The position numbers and the translations under genes are program-made. Below, piece after piece: positions 45,643-57,447 of a stretch of DNA of 64,000 nucleotides (position 1 is the stretch's first letter; every line of letters starts with the position of its first letter). The stretch spans positions 140,205,505 to 140,269,504 of the forward strand of contig CM060706.1 of NCBI GenBank assembly GCA_030686995.1, in the 5' to 3' direction. The DNA is from Artemisia argyi (lineage: Eukaryota > Streptophyta > Magnoliopsida > Asterales > Asteraceae). The notes below the pieces were generated by a model that had not been told where the DNA came from, ran no database searches, and saw only the letters and a program-made list of their open reading frames with translations.

Positions 45643-48600
45643 ATGACAAGTTCTTCCCACACTAACACTACACTTCCCACACCACCAATCACAACGACAC
45701 CCAATTTTGATCCTAATGATGTAAACTCTATTCACCATCCTCTGTATTTCCATCAGAATGATCACCCTGGATTGGTTCTGATATCCAAGAAACTCATAGG
45801 GTCTGAGAACTATAGTACATGGAGACGTTCAATGATGATTGCTCTCAATGCAAGAAACAAGTTACAACTCATCAATGGAGAATTTCAAGAACCACCACTC
45901 ACTTCAACAATCAGATCCTTGTGGGAAAGGGCCAATGACATGATCATCTCATGGATACTCAACACTGTTAGTGAGCAAATTGGGAACAATTTGAGTTTTG
46001 TGAATTCTGCTACTGTACTAAGGAATGAATTGAGTTAGCACTATTCACAGTTGGATGGACACATAATTTACCAGATCTCAAATGATATTGTTCAGTTGAA
46101 ACAGGAAAACACTCCATTAGAAATCTATTATCACAAATTGAAAGGTTTTTGGGATGAGTTAGATGCACTTGAGTCTCCATACATGTGTACTTGCATATGT
46201 GAATGTGAAAATGGCAGAACAAATGGTGAAAGGGAACAAAGGAAGAGATTGGTATAGTTCTTGATGGGATTGGATGATAGTTACACCAATGTGAGGGGTC
46301 AGATACTGCTAATGCAACCACTTCCTCTTGTTGCAAAAGCCTACAACATGTTAAGACAATAGGAGAAGCAAAGAGATGCTCCAAAAGCCAGCCCTATGTC
46401 TATTCCAACTGCATTGAACACATACACCAACAGAAACAAATACAATGCTTCTAAACCAAACACTTAAAATGCTTCTATTAGTCAACCATCAAACTTCAAG
46501 AAGGCAACATTTAGAAAAGGAGTCACTTGTACTAACTGTGGCAAAGAGGGACATTATGGAAATGAGTGTTACAAACTTGTGGGGTATCCTCCTGGTCATC
46601 CATTGCATGGTAAGTACACTCCACCTTCTCAAAGGACTCAACAAGGCAATAGAAGATCAGTTAATGTCATGATGGGAAGTGAGGATTCAGAAACTACCAC
46701 TCAAGCACCTGCAGTTGCATCAACAAGCACTCCAAGCTCATCTGGTGACCCATATGTCTATTGCAAAATGGATCAATTACAGAACCAGTTGAATCAAGTA
46801 CTCTTAATGATGCAGAATCAAGGGTTACAGGAACTTACAGCTGCAAATCTTCCTCACATGGCAAGTAAATACATCTTTATTGCTTCTTTCAGTTTTGGTC
46901 TTAAACAACTATGGATTATAGATAGTGGGGCAACTGATCACATCTGTACTAGTTTAACAGTTATGTATGACTTACAACCATGTTCACCAATCACCATACA
47001 CCTACCTAATGGCCACACCACAACTGTCAGCACAATTGGCTCAGTCAACATTCAACCCAATTTGGTACTCAAAGGTGTTCTATATGTACCAACCTTCACC
47101 TACAACTTGATCTCAATCAGCATACTTACCAACTCCACACACTGATCTGTCACATTCACTAACAAGCAATGCATATTTCAGGGCCATGATGGCCCCAAGT
47201 CTACTGGTTATCTACATGGAGGACTCTACACCTTGGCATCAGCAACAATCACCACTTCTACACCAATTTCTACTGCTTTTACACATCTCAGTTCAACAAG
47301 CTTGTGGCATGCAAGATTAGGGCATCCTTCACTTCAAGTTCTAAAGCAAATAAAGTCAATTTCACCTCTTTTTCATTGTGAAACAGAATCAAATGTACAG
47401 TTTGTCCTTTATCCAAACAACATTTGTTACCTTTTCCAATTAGCAGATCACATGCAACTAGTCCTTTCTCACTTGTTCATCTTGATGTATGAGGTCCATA
47501 TAGACACTCAACCTTCAATAAATGTACATATTTCTTAACTGTTGTGGATGATTTTTCAAGAGCTACATGGACATACTTTCTTCCTAGCAAACATCATGTG
47601 TGTAGTACAATTCAAGTATTCAACTCCTATGTTAACACTCAGTTCCAAACACAAATTAAAGTTATTAGGAGTGATAATGGCACAGAATTTCTAAACCAAT
47701 CATTCAAAACCTTCACACAAACTCATGGAATAATACATCAAACATCATGCCCATACACTCCACAACAAAATGCAAGAGTTGAAAGAAAGCACAAACATCT
47801 ATTAGAAATGGCTAGGTCTATATACTTTCAAGCCAAATTTCCTATCCATCTATGGGGATATTGCATACTAGCTTCCACATATCTCATTAACAGGTTACCT
47901 TCCAAAATCCTAAATTATAAAAGTCCTTATGAAGTATTATACAAACAACCACCAACTTTTGATCATCTCAGAATCCTAGGTTGCCAAGCTAATGTTTATA
48001 CACACACTTTTGACAAGTTTGGATCAAAGTCAATACCCATTGTGCTAATTGGATATCCTTAAAACCAAAAGGGCTACCTCTTATATGATCCACACACTCA
48101 CAAAACCATAACTAGCAGGAATGTAATCTTTGATGAATCCATTTTTCCTTACCACAAGACTCAACCACACCATATTGACCCATTTGGTTCTCCACTTCAG
48201 TATTCTACCATACATCCACCTAATTCATTTTACATACACACTCCTTCATCCTCTAACACACCAACACCAACTCCATCTCAGGATACCAACACTATACTAC
48301 AGACACCACCTATACCAAACACACCTACAACAGAACCTGTTACCATAACTTCACCAACCCCAGAACCTCTACCAACAAGTTCATCCAACATAGAACCTAC
48401 CACAACCTATAACAACCCAACACCACCTCCACCACCACCTCCAATTAGAACCTCTACTAGAACCAAAATTATTCCAACTTCTCTCAAAGACTACCAATAC
48501 AAGCTTCCACCTTCTCTCATCAACAACACCAAAACCAAATATCACCACAGTAACTACATTAATTACAACAATCTCACACCCAAAACATACACATTCATAA

Positions 48601-50138
48601 TTAGTACAGATGCTATCAAAGAACCACAATCTTATACACAGGCTGCTAAGGATCAGAATTGGGTAGATGCTATGAAGACAAAAATCACAGCTCTGGAGCA
48701 GAACCACACTTGGATTTATGTCACTCTTCCTCCTGGCAAGGTCCCCATTGGCTGCAAATGGGTATTCAAAATCAAGCTCAGAGCTGATGGCACAATTTAA
48801 AGATATAAGGCAAGACTAGTTGCCAAAGGGTTCAACAAAAAAGAAAGGGTGGATTATAATGAGACATTTGCACAAGTTGCAAAGATGCCTACTGTTAGGA
48901 CCCTGATTGCTATTGCTGTTCATAATGGTTGGGAGATTCAACAATTTGATGTAAACAATGCTTTCCTTCATGGTGATCTCAATGAAGATGTTTACATGAC
49001 TCTATCACCAGGTTGCCACAAAGATTTACCTCCAAACACTGTTTGCAAGTTAACAAAGTCACTTTATGGCCTAAAACAAGAAAATAGATAGTGGTTTCAA
49101 AAGCTAACTACTTTCTTACTTGGGTTAGGTTTCAAACAGAGCTATGTGGACATATCTCTTTTCACCATCAATCACCAAAACTCAGTCACTTCACTCCTAG
49201 TTTATGTTGATGATATTTTACTGACTGGCAAAGACTCCACCTTCTTACAATTCATCAAGGATCAGGTACACAAGGAGTTTAGTATCAAAGATTTAGGTCC
49301 TATTCACTACTACTTGGGGATTTAGATCATGAGGAACACAACTGGTTTAACAATGAGTCAAAGGAAATATGCTCTAGACCTACTCAAGTATGCTGACACT
49401 ATTGATCTCAAACCTATAGCAACACCAATGGATTCTCTTGTTAAACTTAATGACTCAGATGGAAAAGAACTCACTGATCCAACCATTTACAGAACCATTG
49501 TTGGGAAATTGATTTATCTCACCATTACCAGACCTGACCTTGCCTTTGTAGCTCAAGTACTCAGTCAATTCTCACATTGTCCTAGAACTCCTCATTTAGC
49601 AGCACTACAAAGAGTTCTCATATACATCAAACTCTGTCCAGGACAAGGTATTTTCTTTCCAAGTTCTAACTCTCTCACATTAACCACATATTATGACAGT
49701 GCCCAATCACAAGAAGATCTGTTTCTGGCTTTATACTCTTCCTTGGCACAAGTCTCATTTCCTGGCAATCCAAGAAATAATCTGTTGTCTCAAGATCTTC
49801 AACAGAAGCAGAGTATAGATCTTTAGCTGATAGCACATGTGAAACATCTTGGTTGAAATGTTTACTCCATGATCTGGGAGTTAAAGTGCCTACTCCATCA
49901 CTGATTATGTGTGATAATGTTTCTACAATTGCCCTAGCAAACAATCGAGTGCAACATGCTAGGACAAAACATATAGAGACAGATTGTCATTTTGTGAGAG
50001 ACAAGATTAGAAGTGGTCAAATCAAGCCAGTGTTCATACCCTCTCATTTACAAATAGCTGATATATTGACTAAGGGATTGAACAAATATCTACACTACAG
50101 ATGCTTATCCAAGTTGAGCACTTGTGATCCATACACAG
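45643..50138 (+). pseudogene. Copia Z gag-pol with at least nine premature stops
   Basis: Gag: UBN2_3-type LIGSENYSTWRRSMMIALNA and a zinc knuckle CTNCGKEGHYGNEC. Protease: WIIDSGATDHIC (about 46910). Pre-integrase: LWHARLGHPSL (47302). Integrase: DDFSRATWTYFLPSKHH, SDNGTEFLNQSF and CPYTPQQNARVERKH (47544-48062), where the usual Gly-Val is Ala-Arg. Reverse transcriptase: [34 protein letters not shown] and LVYVDDILLTG (about 49195). RNase H: CDNVSTIALANNRVQHARTK and HIETDCHFVRDKI (49890-50030). Stops lie at 46036, 46255, 46360, 46465, 47143, 48060, 48798, 49089 and 49323, with frameshifts near 47400-47540 and 49700-49830. Confidence 0.9.
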
Positions 50139-50148
50139 TGCCAACTTG

Positions 50149-50170
50149 GGGGGGGGGGGGGGGGGGGGGG
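50149..50170 (+). other. G-run polypurine tract of Copia Z
   Basis: CTT followed by about 22 G bases lies directly before the 3' LTR, in the polypurine-tract position. Its length is unusual and may be a replication or sequencing artefact. Confidence 0.7.
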
Positions 50171-50441
50171 TAAAGAAGCCACAGCCTCTCAAACAAGATC
50201 ATCAGCACAAGATACTACTGGAGCAGCACTGAATGTAAGAAGGAAAAGCTTCCACAAGATCCAACTGACACTCATGAAGCGCTTAATTACTTGTAACCCA
50301 ATGTAACAGTAGCTTAGTATAAGTGTAATGTAGAAAGTAGCTAGTTTGACTTTTATGTTACAATTGTATAAATACTCTATAATGTACTCAATTTCATCAA
50401 TGAGAAAAGCACATTTCATTCACCAGTCTCTAATTTTAATG
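50171..50441 (+). repeat. 3' LTR of Copia Z
   Basis: Matches 45062-45332 with about eleven substitutions and begins TAAAGAAGCC right after the G-run. Confidence 0.8.
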
Positions 50442-50446
50442 TAAAG

Positions 50447-50972
50447 ATAACTAAATGTGTAATCGAATAACCGAATAACGCAAAATATAGTCACAGGTAC
50501 CCGCCGCCGCATTACACGGGTACCATTGTAGTCAAATACAAAATGTACTACTAATAATACTCACCTTTGAGGACCCTTGTGAGACGTGTAACAAAATCTT
50601 AGCGGATTTGATTTGTCTAAATGTCAGTCCTTTAGCATTGTCTCTGGAGAACGTTCTTGATGGAAGTATATATACTATTTTTTGTCTAGGTTGTTGACGT
50701 TTCAAAAGTTCAATAGCTAGTTTGTGTATAAGGGCGGGCCTAGCCGCGTGTAGTAACCTACGTTCGACACCATTTTGGTGTAATCAGTAATCATCGCTGG
50801 CCTCTTAAGTGAGCCATCACATATTCACATGCAACACTTCCCTTGCACATCATTGTCACCTATGACAATGTAACAAGTGTAAATTAATTAGTTGGCGAGA
50901 CCTGTGTGATTTTCTTTAAATGTAATTCTCTTTACGAAAGAGTAGTATATATAGTTTAATCATAGTTCTACA
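50447..50972. other. Unassigned sequence right of Copia Z
   Basis: No gene or clear repeat recognised. A short GC-rich GTACCCGCCGCCGC...GGGTACC inverted pair lies at 50497-50524. Confidence 0.4.
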
Positions 50973-50981
50973 TATATAGCC

Positions 50982-51178
50982 ACGGACGGAGCCAGGACCA
51001 AATATAACCGGGTGCACAAAAAAAATTGAACCGTAATATTAGAAATACATTTCGATGGACCGGGTGCATTTAAGATAACTTTAGAAAAAATCAATGTTTT
51101 TTTCAAAAATTAACATTATATCGAAAAAATTCATGAGGTGCCCGTGCACCCGCGAGAACCCCTGGCTCCGTCCCTGAT
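50982..51178. mobile_element. 197-bp MITE (Mutator-like by its 9-bp duplication)
   Basis: TATATAGCC flanks the element on both sides (50973-50981 and 51179-51187). Terminal inverted repeats are about 15 bp: GGACGGAGCCAGG at the left and CCTGGCTCCGTCC at the right. No coding capacity. The 9-bp duplication suggests a Mutator-type MITE. If the termini are counted from CACGG/CCCTG instead, an hAT-type element with an 8-bp duplication is possible. Confidence 0.7.
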
Positions 51179-51187
51179 TATATAGCC

Positions 51188-53696
51188 AGCCGGCAATTCA
51201 ACTAAAGAATTTCAATTTGTTTCGCTGTTGTGATTATTCTTATTCCACTCCTTTATTATTTGTTCGTTCATACATGCTGAATTGATTTGATTTGTCAATT
51301 GTATAAAATAGTTGATTTAGCGAAAGAATATTTTTTAAAATTATTGATGTAGATTCCTATTTTGTAAAGTGGCTGTTGGCGACGAGCTATAGATCGATTT
51401 TACAAAGACACGATGTTAATACATGATAACCAATGTCAAGGGTTCAGACTAATGTAGATAACTTTTACAAGACTGAATTTTTTTGCTTTGTACAAGAGAA
51501 AAATCTTATTCGAGTGAGACCTGATGGACATGTAAACTTGGAACTTTACAGATTAATTATATATCCCACATGACCCATGCAAGATGGTAAAATCAGTAGC
51601 CCTCTATAATTGTGCAACATGGGAAGCCACTAGAGTGTCCCATCAAGATTTGAAAACATGTTACTCCGTATGCATATGTTATGAATCCAAATGAAAATAT
51701 GTCATGCACCAATTAAGTAACTATAATTGAGATAAACCAAATGTTTGATATAACGGTCTAGCTTTGCTGGCCAAATTAGCAAAGTGGATTAAGTAATACA
51801 TCAGGTATAGTAAATAGTACATGAATGGTTTGTTGGCATGTTAGAAGAAGCTGCAGGGAATGTGCAGAACATGCGGTACAAGTCATGTTGCTTCACTGTC
51901 TCTCACATGATGTTTTGCTGTTAAGGAATTGAAGGTACAAACCTGTTTTGCTTACAGTTGCATGTGGTCTAGCTTCCCATGTGCAGGCGCCGCTTTGCGC
52001 ACTACGCACCCTGTTGCTGGCTGGCTGGCTGGCCTGCATGGCCCATCCTCATTTCACATGCCCCCTTTAGGGAGGCCACGCCCCCTCTACGGCCTTTCTT
52101 CATTTTCCCATTTTGCCCCTCACTTTCACATGAATATCTAGTACTATAATATTTGCTTTATCTGTATAGCTTTGGAAAATGATTGGTGCTACAAACCTGA
52201 AACTTATAGGGTTGATTGTATCTTATAAATGTGACGAGGAATGCTGTTTCCCCTTATTTAATTTAACCATTCATACTTATTTTCTTACTTACATAATTAT
52301 AAATAGGGCAATTTCATATCTTCTCTGTTTTTAGTTGGAAATTTTATATATACCTAAATATGCATTAAAAACGTTATACATTATACATTTAATACTTGCA
52401 CTTTGAGTATATACTGTATATGAAATTAATAATGAAAGTAAGGTAATATATGAAATTAATCCATTATAAACAATTATAAGATATTAAAAAGTTAATAATT
52501 TTTACGGAGAAATTAAGATAAGTAGTGAAAAACACATGATATAATTTTGTACATGTAGGAGGAGAAATAAACAAAAAGTGTAAAAGCATATAAAAGTAAT
52601 CAAGTGTAATTTGTTTAACTTTGGGTAAACTTAGCTGTTCTTTTTTGCAACATATGCGTTATTGATTTAATTAAGAAAGCATGGTGTGATGCATAATGGT
52701 ATGTTATAGGGCCAAAGTGACTACTATAACATTTTTATAATGGTTATAACTGCATCGCTACTTGTTATAGGTGCCATAGCCATGGAGATCACCTTTTTTT
52801 TTTTTTTTTATGTGAGTGGGTGTAGTATTTTTGGTAGTGAATGAGAGTGGTGGGAGGACGTTATGTTATAGGAGTTTTATAGTGTACTAACAATTTACCA
52901 ATTACCATCATTTATAAATTTTGGCACAAGTAACCTTACTCATTGTTTTCTCGACTTAATTATCATCAAGATTACATACTTTATATAAGACGACATGTTG
53001 GTCCGAGTGTTTTTAGTTTTTACCATGTGGCCATCTTTTCACTCAATTAATGAAAGTTGTGTACGACACGTAAACCTGGAAGCTATAGAGTCGATGTACC
53101 TAGCCACCTAGGTTTCAAGGAATAACATGAAAGGTCGTTTTCGATAGTGCAAGATAGGAAGACACCAAATCACAAACAATTTTGAGAAACATACTTATTA
53201 AAGTTTGAAATAAACAACTTTGAGACAAATATCACACCATAGTCGTTAATCATGCTATGTTTTTTTCTCTTGCTATACGTCTTATCACTAATAAAAGAAA
53301 TGAAAACACAACATAATGAAACAACAATAATTATACAATGTCGTTATATGCTCGTGACCTTTAAAAAGATGCCTCGAGGAAACTTTTTGGGTCTCGACAC
53401 TCCTCCAACATGCTTTTATTAAATATGAAAAAGCATGAAATAAATGAAACATGGTGATAGGAATATATATGGAGTAGAAAATTAGTACAGTACTAGAAAG
53501 GTTAAATTGGTAAAATAATAAGGATGAAATGGACCCCGTTTAGTGCTTTCACATGTGCCGTTTGCAGGTCAGCAGGCTTTGTAGAAGATGGGTGCCATTT
53601 TCTTCCCGCTATAAATCTTTCAAAGTCAAGTCAGATGCATGGCTTTTGTCGTTTTCTGCTTAATTACATATGTACCCTTTGATTGTCTAATTATGT
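51188..53696. other. AT-rich intergenic sequence
   Basis: No gene supported. The frame at 51929-52141 lies in a locally GC-richer segment but has no known domain. A T-run sits at about 52794-52809 within GTTATAGG-containing sequence that may be a decayed small transposon (about 52690-52880). Confidence 0.4.
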
Positions 53697-53893
53697 TTTT
53701 TATATATAAAAAAAGTTTTTCTATCTTGTGCCCTGGGCTCAAGATAAGAAGTACAAAAGGTACACAAAAAGTACGAGGGACCTGTAAAAATGTACTTAAA
53801 GATCTATAAAATATGTATTTTTTGTGTTTTTGGTACTTTTTATGTACTTTCTGTACTTGTAGGACACAAAATAGAAAAACCCATATAAAAATA
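53697..53893. mobile_element. Fold-back MITE, copy 1
   Basis: The left arm AGTTTTTCTATCTTGTGCCC pairs with the right arm GGACACAAAATAGAAAAACC. Internal AAGTACAAAAGGTAC and GTACTTTTTATGTAC words are also complementary. No coding region. Confidence 0.6.
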
Positions 53894-54017
53894 CTGTAAA
53901 AGGATAAATATCGAATCAAATTCGTTTTTTAATCAGATTTTATTACGTCATCCACGACTACGAGTGGTAGTACATGATCCCAAATGCTTGGATGACATGC
54001 ATATGTTACTCCCTCCA

Positions 54018-54218
54018 TGCTAATATTTTTTAACTTGTACTCTAATAGTGCAAATTAAGCATATCAAAATTATATCAAAAGTACACATGAATCAATATAA
54101 AAGTACACTCTGTATTTTTTTGTGCATCCATGTGTATTTTTTCGTAAGCACTTATGTGATTTTGATGTGCTTAACTTTTGCCCTTAGAGCACAAGTTAGA
54201 AAAACTCATATTATTATT
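54018..54218. mobile_element. Fold-back MITE, copy 2 of the same family
   Basis: The left arm TTAACTTGTACTCTAATAGT pairs with the right arm containing TTAGAGCACAAGTTAGAAAA. Arms extend about 60 bases including AATTAAGCATATCAAAAT. The arm core TTCTAACTTGTGC resembles TTCTATCTTGTGC of copy 1, about 120 bp away. Confidence 0.55.
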
Positions 54219-54604
54219 TTTCACATTTTTTTATTTAGTTTTTCTCAAAATAATTATTCATGTTTAAATATATTGAAATTGTTTAAGTTTATTTTATTAT
54301 TGTTAATCAAAATTATTATTTATATTTACGAAGTTAAATAAAATATTTAATTAATAGTTAAAGGACGAAATTGTTTTTTAATAGCTTTTACAAAAATTAA
54401 AACAGTAATAAATATTTATTTTTTTAATCTATATGTTTTTTGTTTGTGAAGAATAATTTTAAAGTATTTGCTTATCAAGTAATGAATGTATTATTTTAAC
54501 ACAAATATGGTTAAGTAATTTAGGGTAAAATTATCCAATGGATCTATATAGCACTCTAGTGTAAGTTTTCAATTATATTTTATTTTTCAACTCGTACATA
54601 AGAA

Positions 54605-54965
54605 CTTTTTTTTTAGGCAACATATATTAATAGAATAGCAAGATGCTGAAGTTACACGATATAAACATAATACATTGACCAAACTAAATCCAAACTCACT
54701 ATGACCTATAAAGGATATCACAAAATGGATATCATACTTACTAAGATATAATTCACACATACCAAACCAATCAAAACGCAACAACACTTAAGTGCAAACA
54801 CATGGTAGAAAGCATGACACGGATCGACAACCGACCACAAACCTTGACCTCACACATAAAATATAACCCCACATCATATCCTCGAAACACACAGTTCTGA
54901 ACACATGATCTAACCAAGTGGTGGCATTGCGAATAGTGACAATAGTAGAATGAAAAAAATAACCC
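54605..54965 (-). mobile_element. LINE-like 3' end fragment
   Basis: The minus strand ends GCTATTCTATTAATATATG, then TTGCCT and an A-tract (54605-54614). That is a form common at the 3' ends of plant L1 elements. The upstream frame (54970-54788) has no recognised domain. The call rests mainly on the tail. Confidence 0.4.
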
Positions 54966-55009
54966 AACAAGTATGAATACTACCTAATGAAAACCACCAA
55001 ACCTCTTGT

Positions 55010-56130
55010 TTTAACAACCGTGGCTTACAACCTGACTCTCACCATCTCACAACCTGAATAACAACCTCTCATTTTCACGACTTTACAATCTTCACCATCC
55101 GACAGCTGGACACCTCATACATCTCACCATATCCACACCTAAACCATCTTACAACCTCACTATATCCATGACGTGAACCACTACACGACCTCATACTATC
55201 CTTGACTTGAATCAACTCAAAACCTCAACATCTAACGACCTCACCATCTCCCTCTCTGAACCATCTCACCAATGAGCCGAACCACCTCACAACCTCAACA
55301 TCTCACGATCCTAAATACCTCAGAACATCAACATCTCACGACCCAGACCCTAAAAACCTCAGAACCTCAACATCTCACGACCCGAATTACCTCACAACCT
55401 CAACAACTCAGGACACGAAATACCTCACAACCTCAACATTTCACGACCCGAAATACCTCACAACCTCAATATATTACGACCTAAAATACCTCCCAACCTC
55501 ACCATCTCCATGACCAAAACACCTCACGCACTCCCACACAACTCACTATTTCCATGACGCCTTACGAACTCACTATTTCCGTGATCTGAAAACCTCACAT
55601 ACTCGCCATCTCCATGACCTGAACTCCTCACATACTCGCCCTCCCCAAGACCACATCGAACTCACGCCCACACCACCTGATAAACCGATCCACCTCACTA
55701 GCACACTATCTCCACAACACGAACCATTTTCATAACCTCACCACCTCCATGACCAAAACACCTCACGCACTCCCACACAACTCACTATTTCCATGACGCC
55801 TCACAAACTCACTATTTCCGTGATCTGAACACCTCACATACTCGCCATCTCCATGACCTGAACTCCTCACATACTCGCCCTCCCCAAGACCACATCGAAC
55901 TCACGCCCACACCACCTGATAAACCGATCCACCTCACTAGCACACTATCTCCACAGCACGAACCATTTTCATAACCTCACCACCTCCATAGTCTAAACCA
56001 GTTCACAACCCAAAAGTCTTCAACAACCTAAACCATCATCACAACCTGAATGATCTTCACATCGTGAGACGTTAACCACTTCACCATCTTCACAACCTAA
56101 CCATCACATGATTTGAACCACCTCACAACC
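55010..56130. repeat. Minisatellite rich in CCTCACAACCTCA, with a 239-bp duplication
   Basis: About 1.1 kb built from words such as ACCTCACAACCTCAACATCT, CACGACCCGAAATACCTC and CTCCATGACC. The unit at about 55300-55490 is roughly 30 bp. A larger segment (55511-55749) is repeated almost exactly at 55750-55988, period 239 bp. One strand is C/A-rich and almost G-free throughout. The frame at 55272-55484 (Thr/Ser/Gln/Pro repeats) is a by-product. Confidence 0.85.
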
Positions 56131-56314
56131 ATACAAAGTTATTCTATTTTGCGCAAGAAGCGACATGACCAAAAAACTTGCCTAACAATTATGCAACATG
56201 ATTTATAAGAGAAAAGAAAATACCAAAGAAATTATGTACAAAGAAGAGTGAAAGGAAGGAACCTCCGGCCGAAGCTGACGGCCAGAGAAGGAGGCAGCGA
56301 CTCTCTTTAGATCT

Positions 56315-56318
<4 letters not shown>

Positions 56319-56367
<49 letters not shown>
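56319..56367. repeat. Poly(T) tract
   Basis: About 49 T bases follow AGATCTAG. It could be the reverse of a retroposon poly(A) tail, but no clear retroposon body was identified on the right side. Confidence 0.85.
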
Positions 56368-56368
<1 letters not shown>

Positions 56369-57120
56369 GGATAGACTTTGTTAGAGAGAGAAACTATTTT
56401 TATTTTTACTTGCCATTTTTTTTATTGGTGCAATTGATCAAGATTATTGAAACACAAATAATCTAACATATGGCAATCACAAAAAAGCTTATTGTGTTAA
56501 CCTTACAAGATACAAGTTTGTTACGAAGCATAAACACTTAATTAACAAGTTAACACAATTTCAAACACCAAAACTCTATCTTTAAACTACTCTGACGAGC
56601 ATTTGTTTATCTATACATTATTAAACCTGAAACGGTTACGCTGACTTTTAGAAAGAGTGTTTTAAGAGGTTTGAGTTTGTGTAGCAATAACATCCTCTAA
56701 GATGATCTAGTGTTGATGATTCACCAAGTCTTTGAAGAGACCAATCTTCGAACCTTGATGGGTGAACATCTTAAAATGAATGGGGAAAAGTTCGAGTACG
56801 AATACCAAAGAAAAAAAGCTTGACTTCCATGGTATTCATATTCAAAACATGATCCTTTCTCTTATTACTCGTTTACCCGGTCTGTGTAACAGTGTGTTCA
56901 AACTTTGCCGGGAAAACCATAATTAAAAAAAAATAATAATAAAAAAAATGAAAGAGATAATGGCATATTGGTAAATAGGAGAGAAAAGCAATGGCAAGTA
57001 AAGAATGTCCAATTACTTAAACCCCATAACATAACGCTCACACCTCTCTCAAAACGGAAAATAACACACACACACACACAAAAAACACATACAATCTTTC
57101 AATATCTCCGTCTTAACATT
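56368..57120 (+). other. Upstream region of the HLH gene
   Basis: AT-rich and non-coding. A CA-dinucleotide tract at 57063-57080 lies in the presumed 5' leader of the HLH gene. No clear TATA box was fixed. Confidence 0.4.
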
Positions 57121-57447
57121 ATGGGTTCAACACCAAAAAGATTATTAAAAAACACCCCAACAAGAAAACAACAACATTCATCACACAGTAACAAAAGATC
57201 AAGGAAACATCACACGAGCAACAACAAACCAACAACAACCTCGTCATCAGTTTCAGAAAAGCTGGAAGCACTGAAGAACCTCGTACCAGCTCAAGAAATA
57301 GACACAGCCGCCACTACCACAACAGCCGCTGACCAGCTCTTTAAGGAAACAGCAGATTACATTCTTCTCCTACGAACACAAGTATCCATTTTACAAAAAC
57401 TGGTCGATTTTTACGGCTCTAATCCTTCTTCTGTACAGCAGCAGTAA
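57121..57447 (+). CDS. Small atypical bHLH (HLH) protein, UPBEAT1/bHLH151-like
   Basis: A 108-residue intronless frame. The start chosen is the ATG at 57121, because the frame extended upstream lacks similarity and begins in leader-like sequence. Residues 5-40 are basic (KRLLKNTPTRKQQ, KRSRKHH). Residues about 42-100 form a helix-loop-helix: SEKLEALKNLVP, a Thr/Ala-rich loop longer than usual, then QLFKETADYILLLRTQVSIL. The His-Glu-Arg pattern that contacts E-boxes is missing, so it probably acts by dimerising with, or antagonising, other bHLH proteins, as PAR1, IBH1 and UPB1 relatives do in growth and hormone control. The helix-2 sequence is closest to what I recall of UPBEAT1-like proteins. 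The subgroup assignment is tentative. Confidence 0.65.
   Translation: MGSTPKRLLKNTPTRKQQHSSHSNKRSRKHHTSNNKPTTTSSSVSEKLEALKNLVPAQEIDTAATTTTAADQLFKETADYILLLRTQVSILQKLVDFYGSNPSSVQQQ

Larger units (their letters stand above)
45057..50446 (+). mobile_element. Copia element Z, full length but degraded
   Basis: Plus-strand Copia with two LTRs of about 271 bp (45062-45332, 50171-50441), a primer-binding site, one long gag-pol reading frame broken by stops, and a G-run polypurine tract. TAAAG occurs on both outer sides (45057-45061, 50442-50446) and is the likely target duplication. The LTRs differ at about eleven positions (about 4 per cent), so Z is clearly older than W. Confidence 0.85.

Noticed and set aside
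55272..55484. Thr/Ser/Gln/Pro repeat protein
   Set aside because: A by-product of the 30-bp minisatellite; the frame is not kept in the rest of the array.
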